A stretch of DNA of 64,000 nt from positions 18,314,501-18,378,500 of the forward strand of contig CM027377.1 in the NCBI GenBank assembly GCA_015680905.1, read 5' to 3'. A model generated the notes under the pieces. The model saw nothing but the letters and a program-made list of their open reading frames with translations. It had not been told where the DNA came from and searched no databases. A program made the translations under genes and the position numbers. Below, piece after piece: positions 46,680 through 59,707 of the stretch; positions within the stretch are counted from its first letter, which is position 1; each line of letters opens with the position of its first letter. Source of the stretch: Coptis chinensis (Eukaryota; Streptophyta; Magnoliopsida; Ranunculales; Ranunculaceae).

Positions 46680-46991
46680 ATGAGTCCGTGTATATCATGC
46701 CGGTTTCAGATGACCGATTCACATATTGGTGGACAAAATGTGCTTAAGGAGGAAATCAGGCTACCCCCATTGGCTTGAATTCAAATTAGGTTGATGTATA
46801 GAAATAGAACATATCCACCTAAAATTCAGTTAGGCAGAAAATGATCGATCAGTTTGGAGAATAAAAGGCTGTTTTTTGAAATTTACAAAACCATGTTGAT
46901 TTCCCAATGTTTATCAAAGTTGTATAATTAAAGCAATCTAAGTTTAATTAGCTCTGCTAGAGACTGCTTTCAGCTACAGCATGAGCCATGA

Positions 46992-46997
46992 AATAAA
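46992..46997 (+). promoter_or_regulatory. Possible polyadenylation signal of the HD-Zip gene
   Basis: AATAAA about 310 bp after the stop codon, followed by T-rich sequence. Plant signals are loose, so this is only a candidate. Confidence 0.35.
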
Positions 46998-47922
46998 TGG
47001 ATTCTCTCCTTAAGACTTTAGTTGTTTTGCTTTGGGTTATGTCCTTTTGTACATAAACAAAAGAAAGAAAGAAAACACGAAATGCTGTTGTTTGCAAGTA
47101 TAGTGAGAAAGTTTACATAATGAAGTAGGCCAAAGAGTGAGCAAATTCAACCTTATCCTATAAAGAATTAAAAAGAGCGTATCAAAGCACACATTCCAAG
47201 AAGAAAGAAGACAAATAGAAAGAATAGGAAGAAAACAAGGAGGTTGGAAAATGGCAATTCTCGTGAAGGAGACATTGGCAACCTCATTGCTGACAAGAAG
47301 AAAATGTTTCCATTTACACTAGTACTATGGCCTCACAAAGTCTATTTTCTTGATAAGAGAGTAAACTTTTTATTATGATGGAGAAGTTGATAAGAGTATA
47401 CTTTGTTACATATGAGTCACATTGTAACCCATTCTCTAGCATCCAAGTATCCAACACAACAGTGTAGTCACTACCTTTCTTCATTATAACTGGTCTAAGC
47501 CTAGAACAAAATGCCTCAATATTTCTAGATATATTGCAATGTCCAATTGTCCACCACATTTAGACTGACCATACCTCATTTTGACACATGGGGGACTGCT
47601 GGCCGCAGATATGTGATTACATCCTCATTCAACGAATTCATGTATCAACATCGTGGATCGGTTTATGTAGCTAAAATTGTCGAGAAATTGTGGATTTAAC
47701 TTCAACTCACCTATCAAAAAACTTGAACTTGTCATATGGACCGGAAATTTGAAAGTGATGCTATTCTTCTTAACATAACACTAATGAAAGAGACTACTTT
47801 GGCTATACAAATTTAAGAGCTATGCACTTAATTGGCATAACACTAATAAGTAGTCCTGTGTTACATCAATTGGCATGGTACCGTTCCAATCCACTGATCA
47901 ATATCATTCAACAGTTATCCAA
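46998..47922. other. No gene seen
   Basis: Spacer after the HD-Zip gene with no recognised coding or element sequence. Confidence 0.5.
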
Positions 47923-48030
47923 GGAAAAAAAAAAAAAAAAAATATATATAATATAATATATATATATAAAAAAAAATAAAAAAAGAAAAAATATAAAAAA
48001 AAATATATATATATAGCATCCAAAGGAAAG

Positions 48031-48078
<48 letters not shown>
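47923..48078. repeat. Low-complexity poly-A and (AT)n stretch
   Basis: Runs of A alternating with ATATAT blocks. The long reverse ORFs of Phe, Ile and Tyr across it are artefacts. Confidence 0.9.
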
Positions 48079-48083
<5 letters not shown>

Positions 48084-48206
48084 GTAAGTAGAACAAAAAT
48101 CCGTGGTAGGAGCGAGGACCTAATGAAGTGCACAGTACACTTAGCAAATCTAGTATTCTTCGCTTTGTAATTTGCATACATCTTTATTTATATATATATA
48201 TATATA

Positions 48207-48344
48207 TATTATAGCTCTACCCTCTTCAATTCAATTGAGGAAGCGTTTCTAGAGTGTCTACCTGTCATAGCTAATTAAGAAAAAATAGAAGATAAAATAG
48301 GAAACAAATATTTATCTTTATCCTTAGATATCCTTAGATATATA
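48207..48344 (+). repeat. Terminal part (D) of a repeat split by the 8.5-kb insertion
   Basis: TAGCTCTACCCTCTTCAATT through GAGGAAGCGTTTCTAGAGTG to ATCCTTAGATATA. An inverted copy lies at 52495-52612. A (TA)n run precedes it. It continues, after the 8.5-kb insertion, in the B repeat at 56859. Confidence 0.8.
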
Positions 48345-48716
48345 CTAGCTTTCGACCCCGTCCTACGAACGGGTGTCATTATATTAAATTATTGTAAAAA
48401 ATATTAGCAACTATGCATAGCTATGAGATATGAAAATTATATTAATTAGTCATTCAAATTTTTTGCATCACTCTCTAAAAAAGAAGCATCAAACCTTGAT
48501 AAAACTCATCGACTTCTTTTTGTTGTTAGGTTTAATAATAGAAGTTTGATTGAAGTTTTGTGATAATGCTCAATGTGACGAAGATAAAATTGAAGCTACT
48601 TGAATAGCATGATATTCTTAATCATAATAAAAAAAATTATGATAAACAATTCTTAAAATGCAAAACTATATTTGTCGAGACATTTATTCTCCCTACATAT
48701 AATACAAACATGTTTT

Positions 48717-50010
48717 AGGGTTATTAGTTCAATACATTTGCATCAAGTTTCTGATTTTCCATTAATTATTCTTTGAGGTTAGTTTAATGTAGTACATTGC
48801 ATTCAGTTTCCAATTTCTCATTAATTATTCTTTGATGTTAATTCAATGCAGTTGCATCAAGTTTCTGATTTTCCATTAATTATTATTTGAAGTTAGTTCA
48901 GTGAAATTGCATCCACTTCATAATTTCCCGTTAGTTATTCATTAAGGTTAATTCAGTACAGTTGCATCCAGTTTTCGATGTTTTGTTAATTAGTCTTTGA
49001 GATTAGTTCAATGCATTTGCATCCAGGTTCCAATCTCCCGTTAATTACTCTTTGAGATTAGTTCAATACATCTGCATCCAGTTTCTGATTTTCCGTTATT
49101 TATATTTGAGGTTAGTTGAATGCAGTTGTATCCCATTTCCGATTCCCATTATTTTTTTTTTTTAGGTTAGTTCAATGAAGTTGCATCCAGTTTTCGATTT
49201 CTCGTTAATTATTATTTGTGGTTATTTCAATACATTTGCATCCAATTTTCAATTTCATGTTAATTGTTCTTTAAGGTCAGTTCAATACATTTGCATCCAA
49301 TTTTTTTTTATTTCTGGTTAATTATTATGTGAGATTAGTTTAATGCATTTGCATCCATTTTCCGATTTCTCGTTTATTATTTAATAAGATTGCATTTGCA
49401 TTTAGTTCCTGATTCCCAATTAATTATTATTTGAGCTTATTTCAATGAATTTGCATCCAGTTTTCGATTTCCCGTTAATTATTTCTTGAGGTTAGTTTAA
49501 TGTATTTGCATCCAATTTATTATTTATGTTTTGAGGTTAGTTCAATGCAATTATATCCGGTTTTTTATTTTCCGTTAACTATTCTTTGAGGATATTTCAA
49601 TGCATATTTGCATTTAGTTTCTGATTTCCCACCAATTATTCTATAAGGTTAGTTCAATGCAGTTGCATTCGGTTTTTTATTTTCTGTTAATTATTTTTTG
49701 AGTTTAGTTCAATGCATTTGCATCCAGTTTCTGGTTTCAATTCCCATTAATTATTATTTGAGGTTTGTTTGATGTATTTGCATACCATTTACGATTTCCC
49801 ATTAAATATTTTTCAAGAATTTGCATCCAATTTCTAATTTTCTGTTAGTTATTATATGACGTTAGTTTAATGCAATTGCATCCAGTTTCCGATTTCTAGT
49901 TAATTATTTTTTGAGTTTAGTTTATTGCATTTGCATAAAGTTTTCAATTTCCCGTTAATTACTCTTTGAGCTCAGTTATGTATTTGAATACAGTTTTCGA
50001 TTTCCTTTTA
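48717..50010. repeat. 55-bp tandem array in Helitron copy A, array 1
   Basis: About 23 units of GGTTAGTTCAATGCATTTGC followed by ATCCAGTTTCCGATTTCCCG and TTAATTATTCTTTGA. The units are variable, with occasional deletions. Confidence 0.9.
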
Positions 50011-50552
50011 CTTATCCAATGTGGTGTGTAATACCAACTTCTACTAATCCATCTGTAATGTCCTTGCAAACATGACATAAAAAATAATTATATTTGATTT
50101 ACTATGTTAGATCATCAAAGATTATCCAGTTCCCAATTTCCGGTTAATTATTCTTTAAATTATGCATTACTCACTATGTGGAATCTGCAAAGATTATCTA
50201 TGAACGGGTATTGTTATATTAATTATTCTAAAAAATATTTGCAAATATGCATAACTATTATATATTAATATCATATTGATCACTCATCCAAATTTCTTAT
50301 AACGTGAAAACCTCATTCTCCATTAAAAAAAAAAACTCACATTTGATAAAACCCTCAAACTTTATTTTGTTGTTTAATAATAGAAGTTTGATTGAAATTT
50401 TGTGAGATTGCCTAATAAGGCGAAGTTCATATATATTGATGCTACTTGAATAGCAAGAAGTTACCAATCATACGGAAAGAGATAAGATAAACACAATTCT
50501 AAATGCAAAACTATACTTATCGAAACATTTTCACAACATATAATCCAACTAT

Positions 50553-51445
50553 GTTTTGAGGTTAGTTCAATGCATTTGCATCCAGTTTCTGATTTTCCAT
50601 TATTTATATTTTGAGGTTAGTTCGATGCAGTTGAATCCAATTTTTTATTCCCATTATTTTTTTTAGGTTAGTTCAATGCGGTTGCATCTAGTTTCCGATT
50701 TCTCGTTAATTATTCTTTGCAGTTAGTTTAATACATTTGCATCCAATTTCCAATTCCCTATTAATTGTTCTTTGAGGTCAGCTCAATGCAATTGCATCTA
50801 GTTTCTGATTTTCCGTTAATTATTTTGTGAGATTAGTTTAATGCATTTGCATACAGTTTTCAATTTCTCATTTATTATTTGATAAGGTTGCATTTGCATA
50901 TAGTTTCCGATTTCCCGTTAATTATTGTTTGAGATTAATTCAATGAATTTGCATCCAGTTTCCAATTTCCCATTAATTATTTCTTGAGGTTAGTTCAATA
51001 CATTTGCATCCAGTTTATTTTTTAAGATTAGTTCAGTGCAATTGCATCCGATTTCCGATTTCCCGTTAATTATTCTTTAATATTAGTTACACGCATTTGC
51101 GTCATGTTTCTAATTTATAATTAATTTATCTTTGAGGTTAGTTCAATGCAATTGCATCTAATTTTTTTATTTCCTGTTAATTTAATCTTTGAGGGTTAGT
51201 TCAATACATTTGCATCCAGTTTCCGATTTCGACAATTATTTTTTGATATTAGTTTGATGTATTTGCATTCAAGTTTTGGTTTACCATTAATTATTCTTTG
51301 AGGTTAGTTTAATGCAGTTGTATCTATATTCTAATTTTCTATTAATTACTTTTTAAGATTAGTTCAATGCTTGCATTTGCATCCAGTTTTCGATTTCTCG
51401 TTAAATATTATTTGAGGTTAGTTCGATGCATTTGCATTAAGTTTT
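50553..51445. repeat. 55-bp tandem array in Helitron copy A, array 2
   Basis: About 16 units of the same 55-bp repeat, in the same orientation as array 1 and separated from it by a copy of the 3' leader. Confidence 0.9.
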
Positions 51446-51579
51446 CTTTTTTTTTTTTTCATTTTATATTATATATTTTGTGAAGTTATTTTTTGTGTAA
51501 TTTAATTCTCCACATGTAATTTGTTTTGGTTTGGTATATAATTTATTTAAGCCCAACGTCTACTTTAACTCAATCTCGT

Positions 51580-51652
<73 letters not shown>

Positions 51653-51656
<4 letters not shown>

Positions 51657-52607
51657 TGTTGAAAATTTATAAATTTATCAATTTAATTAGAATATGTCGT
51701 AATTATTGTGGTCAGAATAGTGATTTTTGGAATCCTTGACTATGAATAAATGTTTAAATCCCATTGTGGATGATGCATCAAATTGAAAGGGTTTTAGAAA
51801 AATCGTTTTCGGTGGAAACTATTATTTTTAACAATTTAGTTTTTTGTCTCATATTTTTTTTCTTAATTAGCTATATTGTTTAGGAAAAGTTAAAGACTTT
51901 GTGAAACTCTATATGGGATTATTTTTCTGTAATTAGTTATAGTATTTAGGAAAAGTTATAGACTCTCTAAAATTTTAGATGAGATTGTTTTCTTATTTAT
52001 ATCCTACTTTTTTATAAGTAGTAATAGAGTTTAGAAAAAATTGGAGTCCCAGCGAGTGTTCCAAAAAATAGACTGGTGAGGGTATAACTATAATATAGAT
52101 CTAAGGAATTGGAATACGTCGTAATTATTGTGGCCGTAATTGTGATTTTTCGAATCATTAACTGAATAAATGTCTAAATCACACAGTGGATGGTGCATCA
52201 AATCGAAAGAGTTTTAGAAAAATCGTTTTCGGTTGAAGTTATTGTTTTTAACAATTTAGTTTTTTGTATCCTTTTTTTTTCCCCCGTAATTAGCTATATT
52301 GTTTAGGAAAAGTTAGAGATTCGGTGAAATTCTAAATGGGATAGTTTTTTCATAATTAGCTATAGTATTTAGAAAAAGTTGGAGAGTCTGTGAAACTATA
52401 GATGAAATTGTTTCCTTATTTATATCTTACTTTTTTATATTTAGTAATAGAATTTAGAAAAAATTGGAATCTCTATAAGGATATAACTATAATATATATC
52501 TAAGGATAAAAATAAATATTTGTTTCCTATTTTATCTCCTACATTTTCTTAATTAATCATGACACGTGGACACTCTAGAAACGCTTCCTCAATTGAAGAG
52601 GGTAGAG

Positions 52608-52612
<5 letters not shown>
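51653..52612 (-). repeat. Inverted D-B repeat near the palindrome centre, B part doubled
   Basis: Read on the minus strand: the D end TAGCTCTACCC (52612), then CCTTAGATATATATTATAG at about 52500, then two successive B units (about 52500-52102 and 52101-51653) ending in TTTCAACACTA. Each B unit has TTTCACAGAGTCTCCAA-like and AAAACGATTTTTCTAAAA blocks. (TA)n runs flank it on both sides (51583-51652 and 52613-52681). Confidence 0.75.

Positions 52613-52681
<69 letters not shown>
52610..52681. repeat. (TA)n microsatellite at the palindrome centre
   Basis: About 72 bp of TA repeats. Its IYIYIY translation is not a gene. Confidence 0.95.
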
Positions 52682-52684
<3 letters not shown>

Positions 52685-52685
<1 letters not shown>

Positions 52686-53455
52686 ATTATAGTTATACCC
52701 TCTTGGCTCTATTTTTCAAGGCTTCACAGAGTCTCCAATTTTTTGTAAACTCTAATACTAATTACGAAAAAAAAAAAAAATTCCAAATCCTTAGATATAT
52801 ATTATAGTTATACCTCTCACCAATCTATTTTTTGGAATACTCACATAGACTCCAGTTTTTTCTAGACTATATTACTATTTACTAATTACGAAAAAGTATG
52901 ATATAAATAAAGAACCAATCACATCTAGAGTTTCACAAAGTTTCCAACTTTTCTTAAACAATATAGCTAATTACGGCAAAAAAAAAGATACAAAAAACTA
53001 AATTGCTAAAAACAATAGTTTCAACCAAAAACGATTTTCCTAATACCCTTACGCGACAAAGAATAGTTTTCACACTAATCTCAGGTGAAGTTCAACATAA
53101 CAAAGTTTTTTTTCTAGAAAATGATAATGAAACTATGAAAAAACAAAAGAAAAAATAAATTGAGTTGCTTGAATATTTACTTTATGCATTTGTTAACCAC
53201 ACATGTGACTGGGGGGAAAAAAAATAAACTAATCATAAAATAAGTAACAATACGGGTGTACACCCAAAACAAATAAAATTGTATTGTGTGCACTATATAT
53301 ATGGGCCTAACAAATAAAGTTGGATCAATTTGATATGCCATCTACTGTGAGATTTAGACATTTAGTCATAGTTAATGATTTCAAAAACTACAATTCTTCC
53401 CACAATAATTACGATATATTCAAATTAAATTTCTGAATTTTATAATTTCCAATTT
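52685..53455 (+). repeat. B repeats: one partial unit and one unit with an insertion
   Basis: A partial unit (52685-52785) is followed by CCTTAGATATATATTATAG and a fuller B unit. That unit contains an extra stretch of about 280 bp (about 53050-53330) between the AAAACGATTTTCCTAA block and the ATGCCATCTACTGTGAGATT block. Confidence 0.65.
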
Positions 53456-53696
53456 TAGAGGAATAGCGAGATTCAATTAAAGCGGACGTTGACTTAAATA
53501 AATTATATAACTATTGATTTTGTTAAAGTGGACGTTGGGCTTAAATAAATTATATACCAAATCAAAACAAATTATATGTGGAAAATTAAATTATACAAAA
53601 AATAACATCACAAAATATATAATAGAAAATAAAAAAAAAATAACGGCAAACCAATAATGACAAATATTATAATATATATATATATATATATAATAT

Positions 53697-54565
53697 TGCA
53701 TGAAACTAACGTCAAAAAACAATTAACGGGAAATTGAAAACTAGATGCAAATGTATCGAACTAATCTCAAATAATATTTAATAGAAAATAAAAAATTGGA
53801 TGCACATGCAAACATTAAACTAATCTTAAAAAGTAATTAATAGACAATCGGAATATGGATATAACTGCATTAAACTAACCTCAAATGATAATTAACGGAA
53901 AATCAAAATTTGGATGCAAATACATCGAACTAACATCAAAAAATAATTGTCATGAAATCAAAAACTGGATGCAAATGCATTAAACTAACCCTCGGAGATT
54001 AAATTAAAAGGGAATCGGAAACTTGATGCAACTATATTGAGCAAACCTAAAAAAAATTAACTATATATTGGAAACAGGATGCAAATGCGTGAAACTAATC
54101 TTAAAAATAATTAACAACAAATCGGAAACTGGATGCAACTACACTGAACTAATTTCAAAAATAAATTGGATGCAAAGTATTGAACTAACCTCAAGAAATA
54201 ATTAACAAAAAATCGAAAACTGGATGAAATTCATTGAACTAACCTGAAATAATAATTAATGGGAAATCGAAAACTAGATGCAAATGCAACCTCATTGAAT
54301 AATAAATGAGAAATCAAAAACTGGATGCAAATATAATAAACTAATCTCAAAGAATGATTAACGGGAAATCGAAAATTGGATGCAAATGCATTGAACTAAC
54401 CTCGAAAACAATTAACAAGAAAATGAAAATTGGATGCAAATTCATTGAACTAACTGCAAAGAATAATTAACAAGAAATCAAAAACTGAATGCAACTGCAT
54501 TGAACTAACCTCAACAAATAAATAACAGAAAATCATAAACTTGATGCAAATGCATTGAACTAACC
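53697..54565. repeat. 55-bp tandem array in Helitron copy B, array 2 counterpart
   Basis: About 16 units of the inverse unit, AACTGGATGCAAATGCATTG plus flanks, matching in size array 2 of copy A. Confidence 0.88.
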
Positions 54566-55084
54566 TCAAAATATAGTTGTGTTATATGTTGTGGGAATGT
54601 CTCGATAAGTATAGTTTTGTATTTAAAATGGTGTTTATCTTATCTTTTTTCTTATGATTGGTAACACCTTGCTATTCAAGTAGCTTCAATATGAACTTCG
54701 TCTTATTAGACAATCTCACAAAACTTCAATCAAACTTCTATTATTAAATAACAAAATGAAGTTGAAGGATTTTATCAATGGTGAGTTATTTTTTTTAATA
54801 GAGATTTGGATGAGTGATCAATACAATATTTGTATATAATAGTTTTGCATATATAGTTGCATATATTTTTCAGAATAATTAATATGATAGAACCCATTCA
54901 TAGATAATCTTTGAAGATCCCACATAGTGAGTCAGGTACAATTTAAAGAATAATTAATAGGAAATTGAGAACTGGATAATCTTTGATGATCCCATATAGT
55001 AATCAAGCATAATTTATTTTTATGTCATGTTTGCAATTAAGGACACTACAGATGGATTAGTAGAAAGTTGGTATTACACACCAC

Positions 55085-56480
55085 ATTAGATAATTAAAAG
55101 AAAATCGAAAACTGGATTCAAATACATTTAATTAAGCTCAAAGAGTAATTAACCGGAAATCGAAAACTTTATGCATATATGATAAACTAAACTCAAAAAG
55201 TAATTAACTAGAAATCGAAAACTGCTGCAACTGCATTAAACTAACGTCAGAGAATAACTAACGGGAAATTAGAAATTGGATGCAATCCTTGAAAAATATT
55301 TAACGGGAAATCAGAAACGGTATGCAAAAATGCATCAAACAAACCTCAAATAATAATTAACGGAGAATTGGAAGCTGGATGCAAATGCATTGAACTAACC
55401 TAAAAAAATAATTAATAGATAATCAAAAACCGAATGTAACTTTATTGAACTAACCTCATAGAATAATTAGCGGGAAATCAGAAACTAGGTGCAAACGCAT
55501 TGAAATAACCTCAAAGAATAGTTAGAATAATCAGAAACTAGATGAAATTGTATTGAACTAACCTTATAACATAAATAATCATAAATCATAAACTAGATGC
55601 AGATGTATTGAACTAACCTCAAAGAGTTATTAATGAGAAATCGAAAACTGGATGCAAATGCAATGAACTAATCTAAAGACTAATTAACAAAACATCGAAA
55701 AATGGATGCAACTTCACTGAACTAACCTTAATAAATAATTAACCGGAAATCATAAATTTGATACAATTACATTGAACAAACCTCAAAAAATAATTAACAG
55801 GAAATTGAAAACTTGCTGCAAATGCATTGAACTAACCTCAAAAAACAATTAACGGAAAATCAGAAATTGGATGCAACTACATTGAACTAACCTCAAACAA
55901 TAATTAATGGAAAATCGGAAACTGGATGCAACTGCATTAAACTAAAATCATAGATTAACTAATAGGCCGGGAAATCAGAAATTGGATGTAATCTCCTTGA
56001 TGAATATTTAATAGAAAATCGAAAACTAAATTCAAATTCATTGAAATAACCTCAAAGAATAGTTAACTGGAAATCGGAAACCAGATGTAACTGCATCGAA
56101 CTACCCTCAAAGCATAAATAACCGAAAATTGGAAATTAGATGCGAACTAATCTCGAAAAATAATTAACGGGAAATCAGAAACTGGATGCAGATATATTGA
56201 ACTAACGTCAAAGAGTAATTAACGGGAAATTGGAACCTGGATGCAAATGCAATGAACTAATCTCAAAGAGTAATTAACAAAACATTGAAAACTATATGCA
56301 ACTGCACTGAATTAATCTTAAAGAATAATTAACGAGAAATCATAAACTTGATACAACTACATTTAATTAACCTCAAAGAATAATTAATAGGAAATCGAAA
56401 ACTAGATGCAACTACATTGAACTAACTTCAAATAATGATTAACGTAAAATCGGAAACTTGATACAAATGCATTGAACTAA
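55085..56480. repeat. 55-bp tandem array in Helitron copy B, array 1 counterpart
   Basis: About 25 units of the same inverse repeat. The array ends at the 3' leader of the element. Confidence 0.88.
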
Positions 56481-56858
56481 CCCCGAAACATAGTTATATT
56501 ATATATAGGGAGAATGTAATGTCTCGACAAGTATAGTTTTATATTTTAAGTAGTGTTTATTATAATTATTTTATTATAATTGGGAATGTCTTGCTATTCA
56601 AGTAGCTTTAATATAATCTTCGCCACATTGGGCATTCTTACAAAATTTTAATCAAACTTCTATTATTAAACCTAACAACAAAAATAAGTAGATGAATTTT
56701 ATCAAGTTTTGATGCTTTCTTTTTATAGGGAGTGACACAAGAAATTTGAATAAGTGATTAATATAATTTTTCTATCTCATAGCTCTGCATAGTTGCTAAT
56801 ATTTTTTAAAATAATTTAATATAACGACACCCGTTCGTAGGACGGGTTCGAAAGCTAG

Positions 56859-57312
56859 TATATATTATAGCTATATCCTCACCAATCTATTTTTTGAAAC
56901 AAAGAGACTCCAATTTTTTCTAAATTTTATTACTAATTATAAAAAAAATTATGATATAAATAAGGAAACAATCTCATCTAGAGTTTCACAGAGTCTCTAA
57001 TTTTTTCTAAACACTATAGCTAATTACGAAAAAATAATCTCATATAGAGTTTCACAGAGTCTCCAACTTTTCCTAAACAATATAGCTAATGATGAAAAAA
57101 AATAGGAGACAAAAAACTAAATTACTAAAAACAATAGTTTCAACCGAAAACAATTTTCCTAAAACCCTTTCGATTTGATGCGCCATCCATTGTGGGATTT
57201 AGATATTTATTTATAGTTAAGGATTCCAAAAATCACAATTCTGGCCACAATAATTACAACATATTCCAATTAAATTTATGAATTTATAATTTTTCAACAC
57301 TATAATGTAATT
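56859..57312 (+). repeat. B repeat to the right of Helitron copy B
   Basis: Begins TATATATTATAGCTATATCC directly after the Helitron end and ends TTTTTCAACACTA. It is the continuation of the D segment at 48207-48344 on the other side of the 8.5-kb insertion. Confidence 0.75.
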
Positions 57313-57537
57313 TCCGAATATATATACGGTTAGGCTAGAGTGCCACTCTTATCTCACACTTATTTTCAACCGTCCGATCTCTTCTCAAGATCTGATGATC
57401 TAATTCACTCAAAAACTCTGAAATTTCAAAATTTCATAATATTTCAAAATCGAAAAAACGAAATAAGCCAAAAATGCAAAATTGGAGAACTCTCTCTCTC
57501 TCGGTCTTCTTCTTCTCCACTCCAGCAACCAAGCTTC

Positions 57538-57568
<31 letters not shown>

Positions 57569-58039
57569 TCAATCAAACGATTATCAATTGTTTAATTAAG
57601 GTAGCAAGCACTTTCATTATTTAATTTTTTTAATTCGTTTGATTTTTGTTTAATTTGTTTGGGTTTTGTTTAATTCGTTTGAACATCGATTATCAATTTC
57701 GGTTTTGTTTAATTCGTTTGATTTTCGATTATCAATTTGACTTAGCACTCAACCCAAACTCTCCTGAACTTGAGCCAGTTCTAGTTCCAACCCATCGTAG
57801 TTGGTTACTCCTCAAAGCCACTTCCAACTCGAGTTTCTAACTGTGGTTGGTTGAATTAATTAGGATACTCAGGTTGAATTAATTGATTTAAGAATTAAGA
57901 TGGGAAGAAATCCCCGAATCCCAGCTATCGTCATTGTGGTGGTGTCGAGGTTCTGCATTAGGTAGTCTCTGTAAATGTGAAGCATAAGCTGCAAAGAGTT
58001 GAAACTTTTTTCAAGGTGAACAAAGAATAGTTAACACCT

Positions 58040-58195
58040 CTTGTCATACTTTGGTAAACTCTGTCGGAGTTTTGAACTCTGTCAGAGTTCGGTGAACTCT
58101 ATCAGAGTTTTGAACTAGCATATTTGGTGACTCTGTCAGAGTTCGGTAAATTAGCATATTCGGTGAACTCTGTCAGAGTTTTGAACTAGAATATT
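58040..58195. repeat. Minisatellite near the left end of the element
   Basis: Units of the type GTGAACTCTGTCAGAGTTTT plus GAACTAGCATATTC, repeated about four to five times with variation. Confidence 0.85.
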
Positions 58196-59707
58196 CATTG
58201 TGGTTTGCATCCATTATTGTATTTAGTATATGTCCACATTGTGTGATCTGTGAATTATTGTATATGTCCACATTATTGTATATGTCCACATTGTGTGATC
58301 TGTGGAGGTAGGGGGAGAGTGGACTGCCGATAGTGTCAAGACAAAGGTCAGTTCTGTTTTTTTTTCCTGCACATTCACAAGGCACATAGCTTGATTCAAT
58401 GATTCCGGACGGCTTTGAAGATTTTAGTTTTGAAGATTGCAATTCGAAAGATTGCGGCTTTGAAGATTGTAGTTTGAGACCGAGTTATTTGTTTACGTGT
58501 TGATGTCACCTCGGTCTTTGCAAGAGCTTTTGTACACTAAAAAATAGATGGTATAATATCTGCTCTTCTGGAATGTTATAGAGACTTTTCCTTTTTGCCT
58601 TTTTTTGTGACAATAATTATGTAACGAAACTCAATGACATGTTTCTCCTGTAGACTTAAACAACAATGAGTTGGTAGTGTATGAGATTTTGATCAATTTT
58701 GTGGTTAGGATATTGTTTTAAAGTTCTTTTTTTCAAGTTATTTCTTGGCGGGTTCTGCTGTAGTTGGTTGGTTCTGTAACCAAAAAGGATGTTGGTTCTG
58801 CTGCAGTTAGGTAAAATATGCTTTGACGAGGTACCTGAAAAAAAAACAATGAAATCCCACCTGCTTGGGTCTTCATTAGTGCTTTTCTGGTGGTTCATTG
58901 ACATTAAGCAGCAACATCCTTTTGTTTTTTAAGCTGATGTTGTGAAAAAATAGTAGTTCTAACTCTACAGTTTCTAACTTCTGAGCAGGTAGCCAACTCG
59001 AGACTTTGTGTAAACTTTCTTGAGTGCTGACTTGACTGTGTGACAATATGTCTCGTTGTCTCTGTAGTCAAGAGCATACATTTACCTTTTTAAATACACA
59101 TTGTTGGAAGATTTTTAAATTTTGTCATGTTGAACAAAGAACAATCAACACAATTCATTTAAAAGCAATTTGATACATCATACAGACATAGAGTTGTGAT
59201 CCAATTGAAACTGAAAATCCCATTTTATTCTTGGTTTAACCATTTTCTTGGTTATACATATTTGTCTTCAACTTTTCATTATCTCCAAAAAAAAATTTAT
59301 AACCTAGCTACGTGGAACAAAGAAATATATTTGTCAGAACTGCTACAAGTTCAGCAATTCAGCTCCCTTAACTGCATCCAGCTCCAGCAGTTTGAACAGC
59401 CGAATTACATAGACTATCCACCCACACAAGACACTAATGACGCTGATCCAGAGCTTTGAGGATTATAAAACTCGAGTTGGATCTGCAACACATAAAATAC
59501 ACTTTTCTTAATACCAACAACAATAACACAATAAAAATTGGAAAAAAAATGAGGTTAATGGAAAGAAAGCTTAACACCAAGTCCACTGGATTTGGAGCAA
59601 CCTTGACAACACTCTTAAGCAGACATCCTCTTCAGTCTAAGAAAGCTTCAATGCCAACACTCTGCAGCGAATGCCAACACTCTACAGCGAATGCCTCCAG
59701 CTTGGGC

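Larger units (their letters stand above)
48345..51590 (-). mobile_element. Helitron copy A with two 55-bp tandem arrays
   Basis: On the minus strand the element ends with a hairpin (CCCGT...ACGGG, 48356-48372), a short spacer and CTAG (48348-48345) followed by T. This is the Helitron 3' signature. The 5' end, near 51590 in a TA-rich tract, is not precisely placed. Inside are array 1 (48717-50010), a diverged copy of the 3' leader (about 50196-50550), and array 2 (50553-51445). No helicase or replication-initiator ORF is present, so it is non-autonomous. Confidence 0.75.
53466..56858 (+). mobile_element. Helitron copy B with two 55-bp tandem arrays
   Basis: The 3' end is clear: hairpin ACCCGT TCGTAGG ACGGGT (56829-56847), spacer TCGAAAG, CTAG at 56855-56858, then T. 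The 5' part begins near 53466 with AGCGAGATTCAATTAAAG and a local duplication of the AGTGGACGTTGGGCTTAAAT segment; the exact TC start is not fixed. Arrays occupy about 53697-54565 and 55085-56480, with a diverged 3' leader between them (54566-54960). No ORF of substance is present. It is the inverted counterpart of copy A. Confidence 0.8.

Noticed and set aside
48717..51445. Regularly spaced repeats as a CRISPR-like array
   Set aside because: The repeats are head-to-tail without unique spacers, in a plant genome, and lie inside a Helitron.
48717..51445. Centromeric satellite
   Set aside because: The 55-bp unit is short, variable and confined to elements with Helitron ends; no higher-order array is seen.
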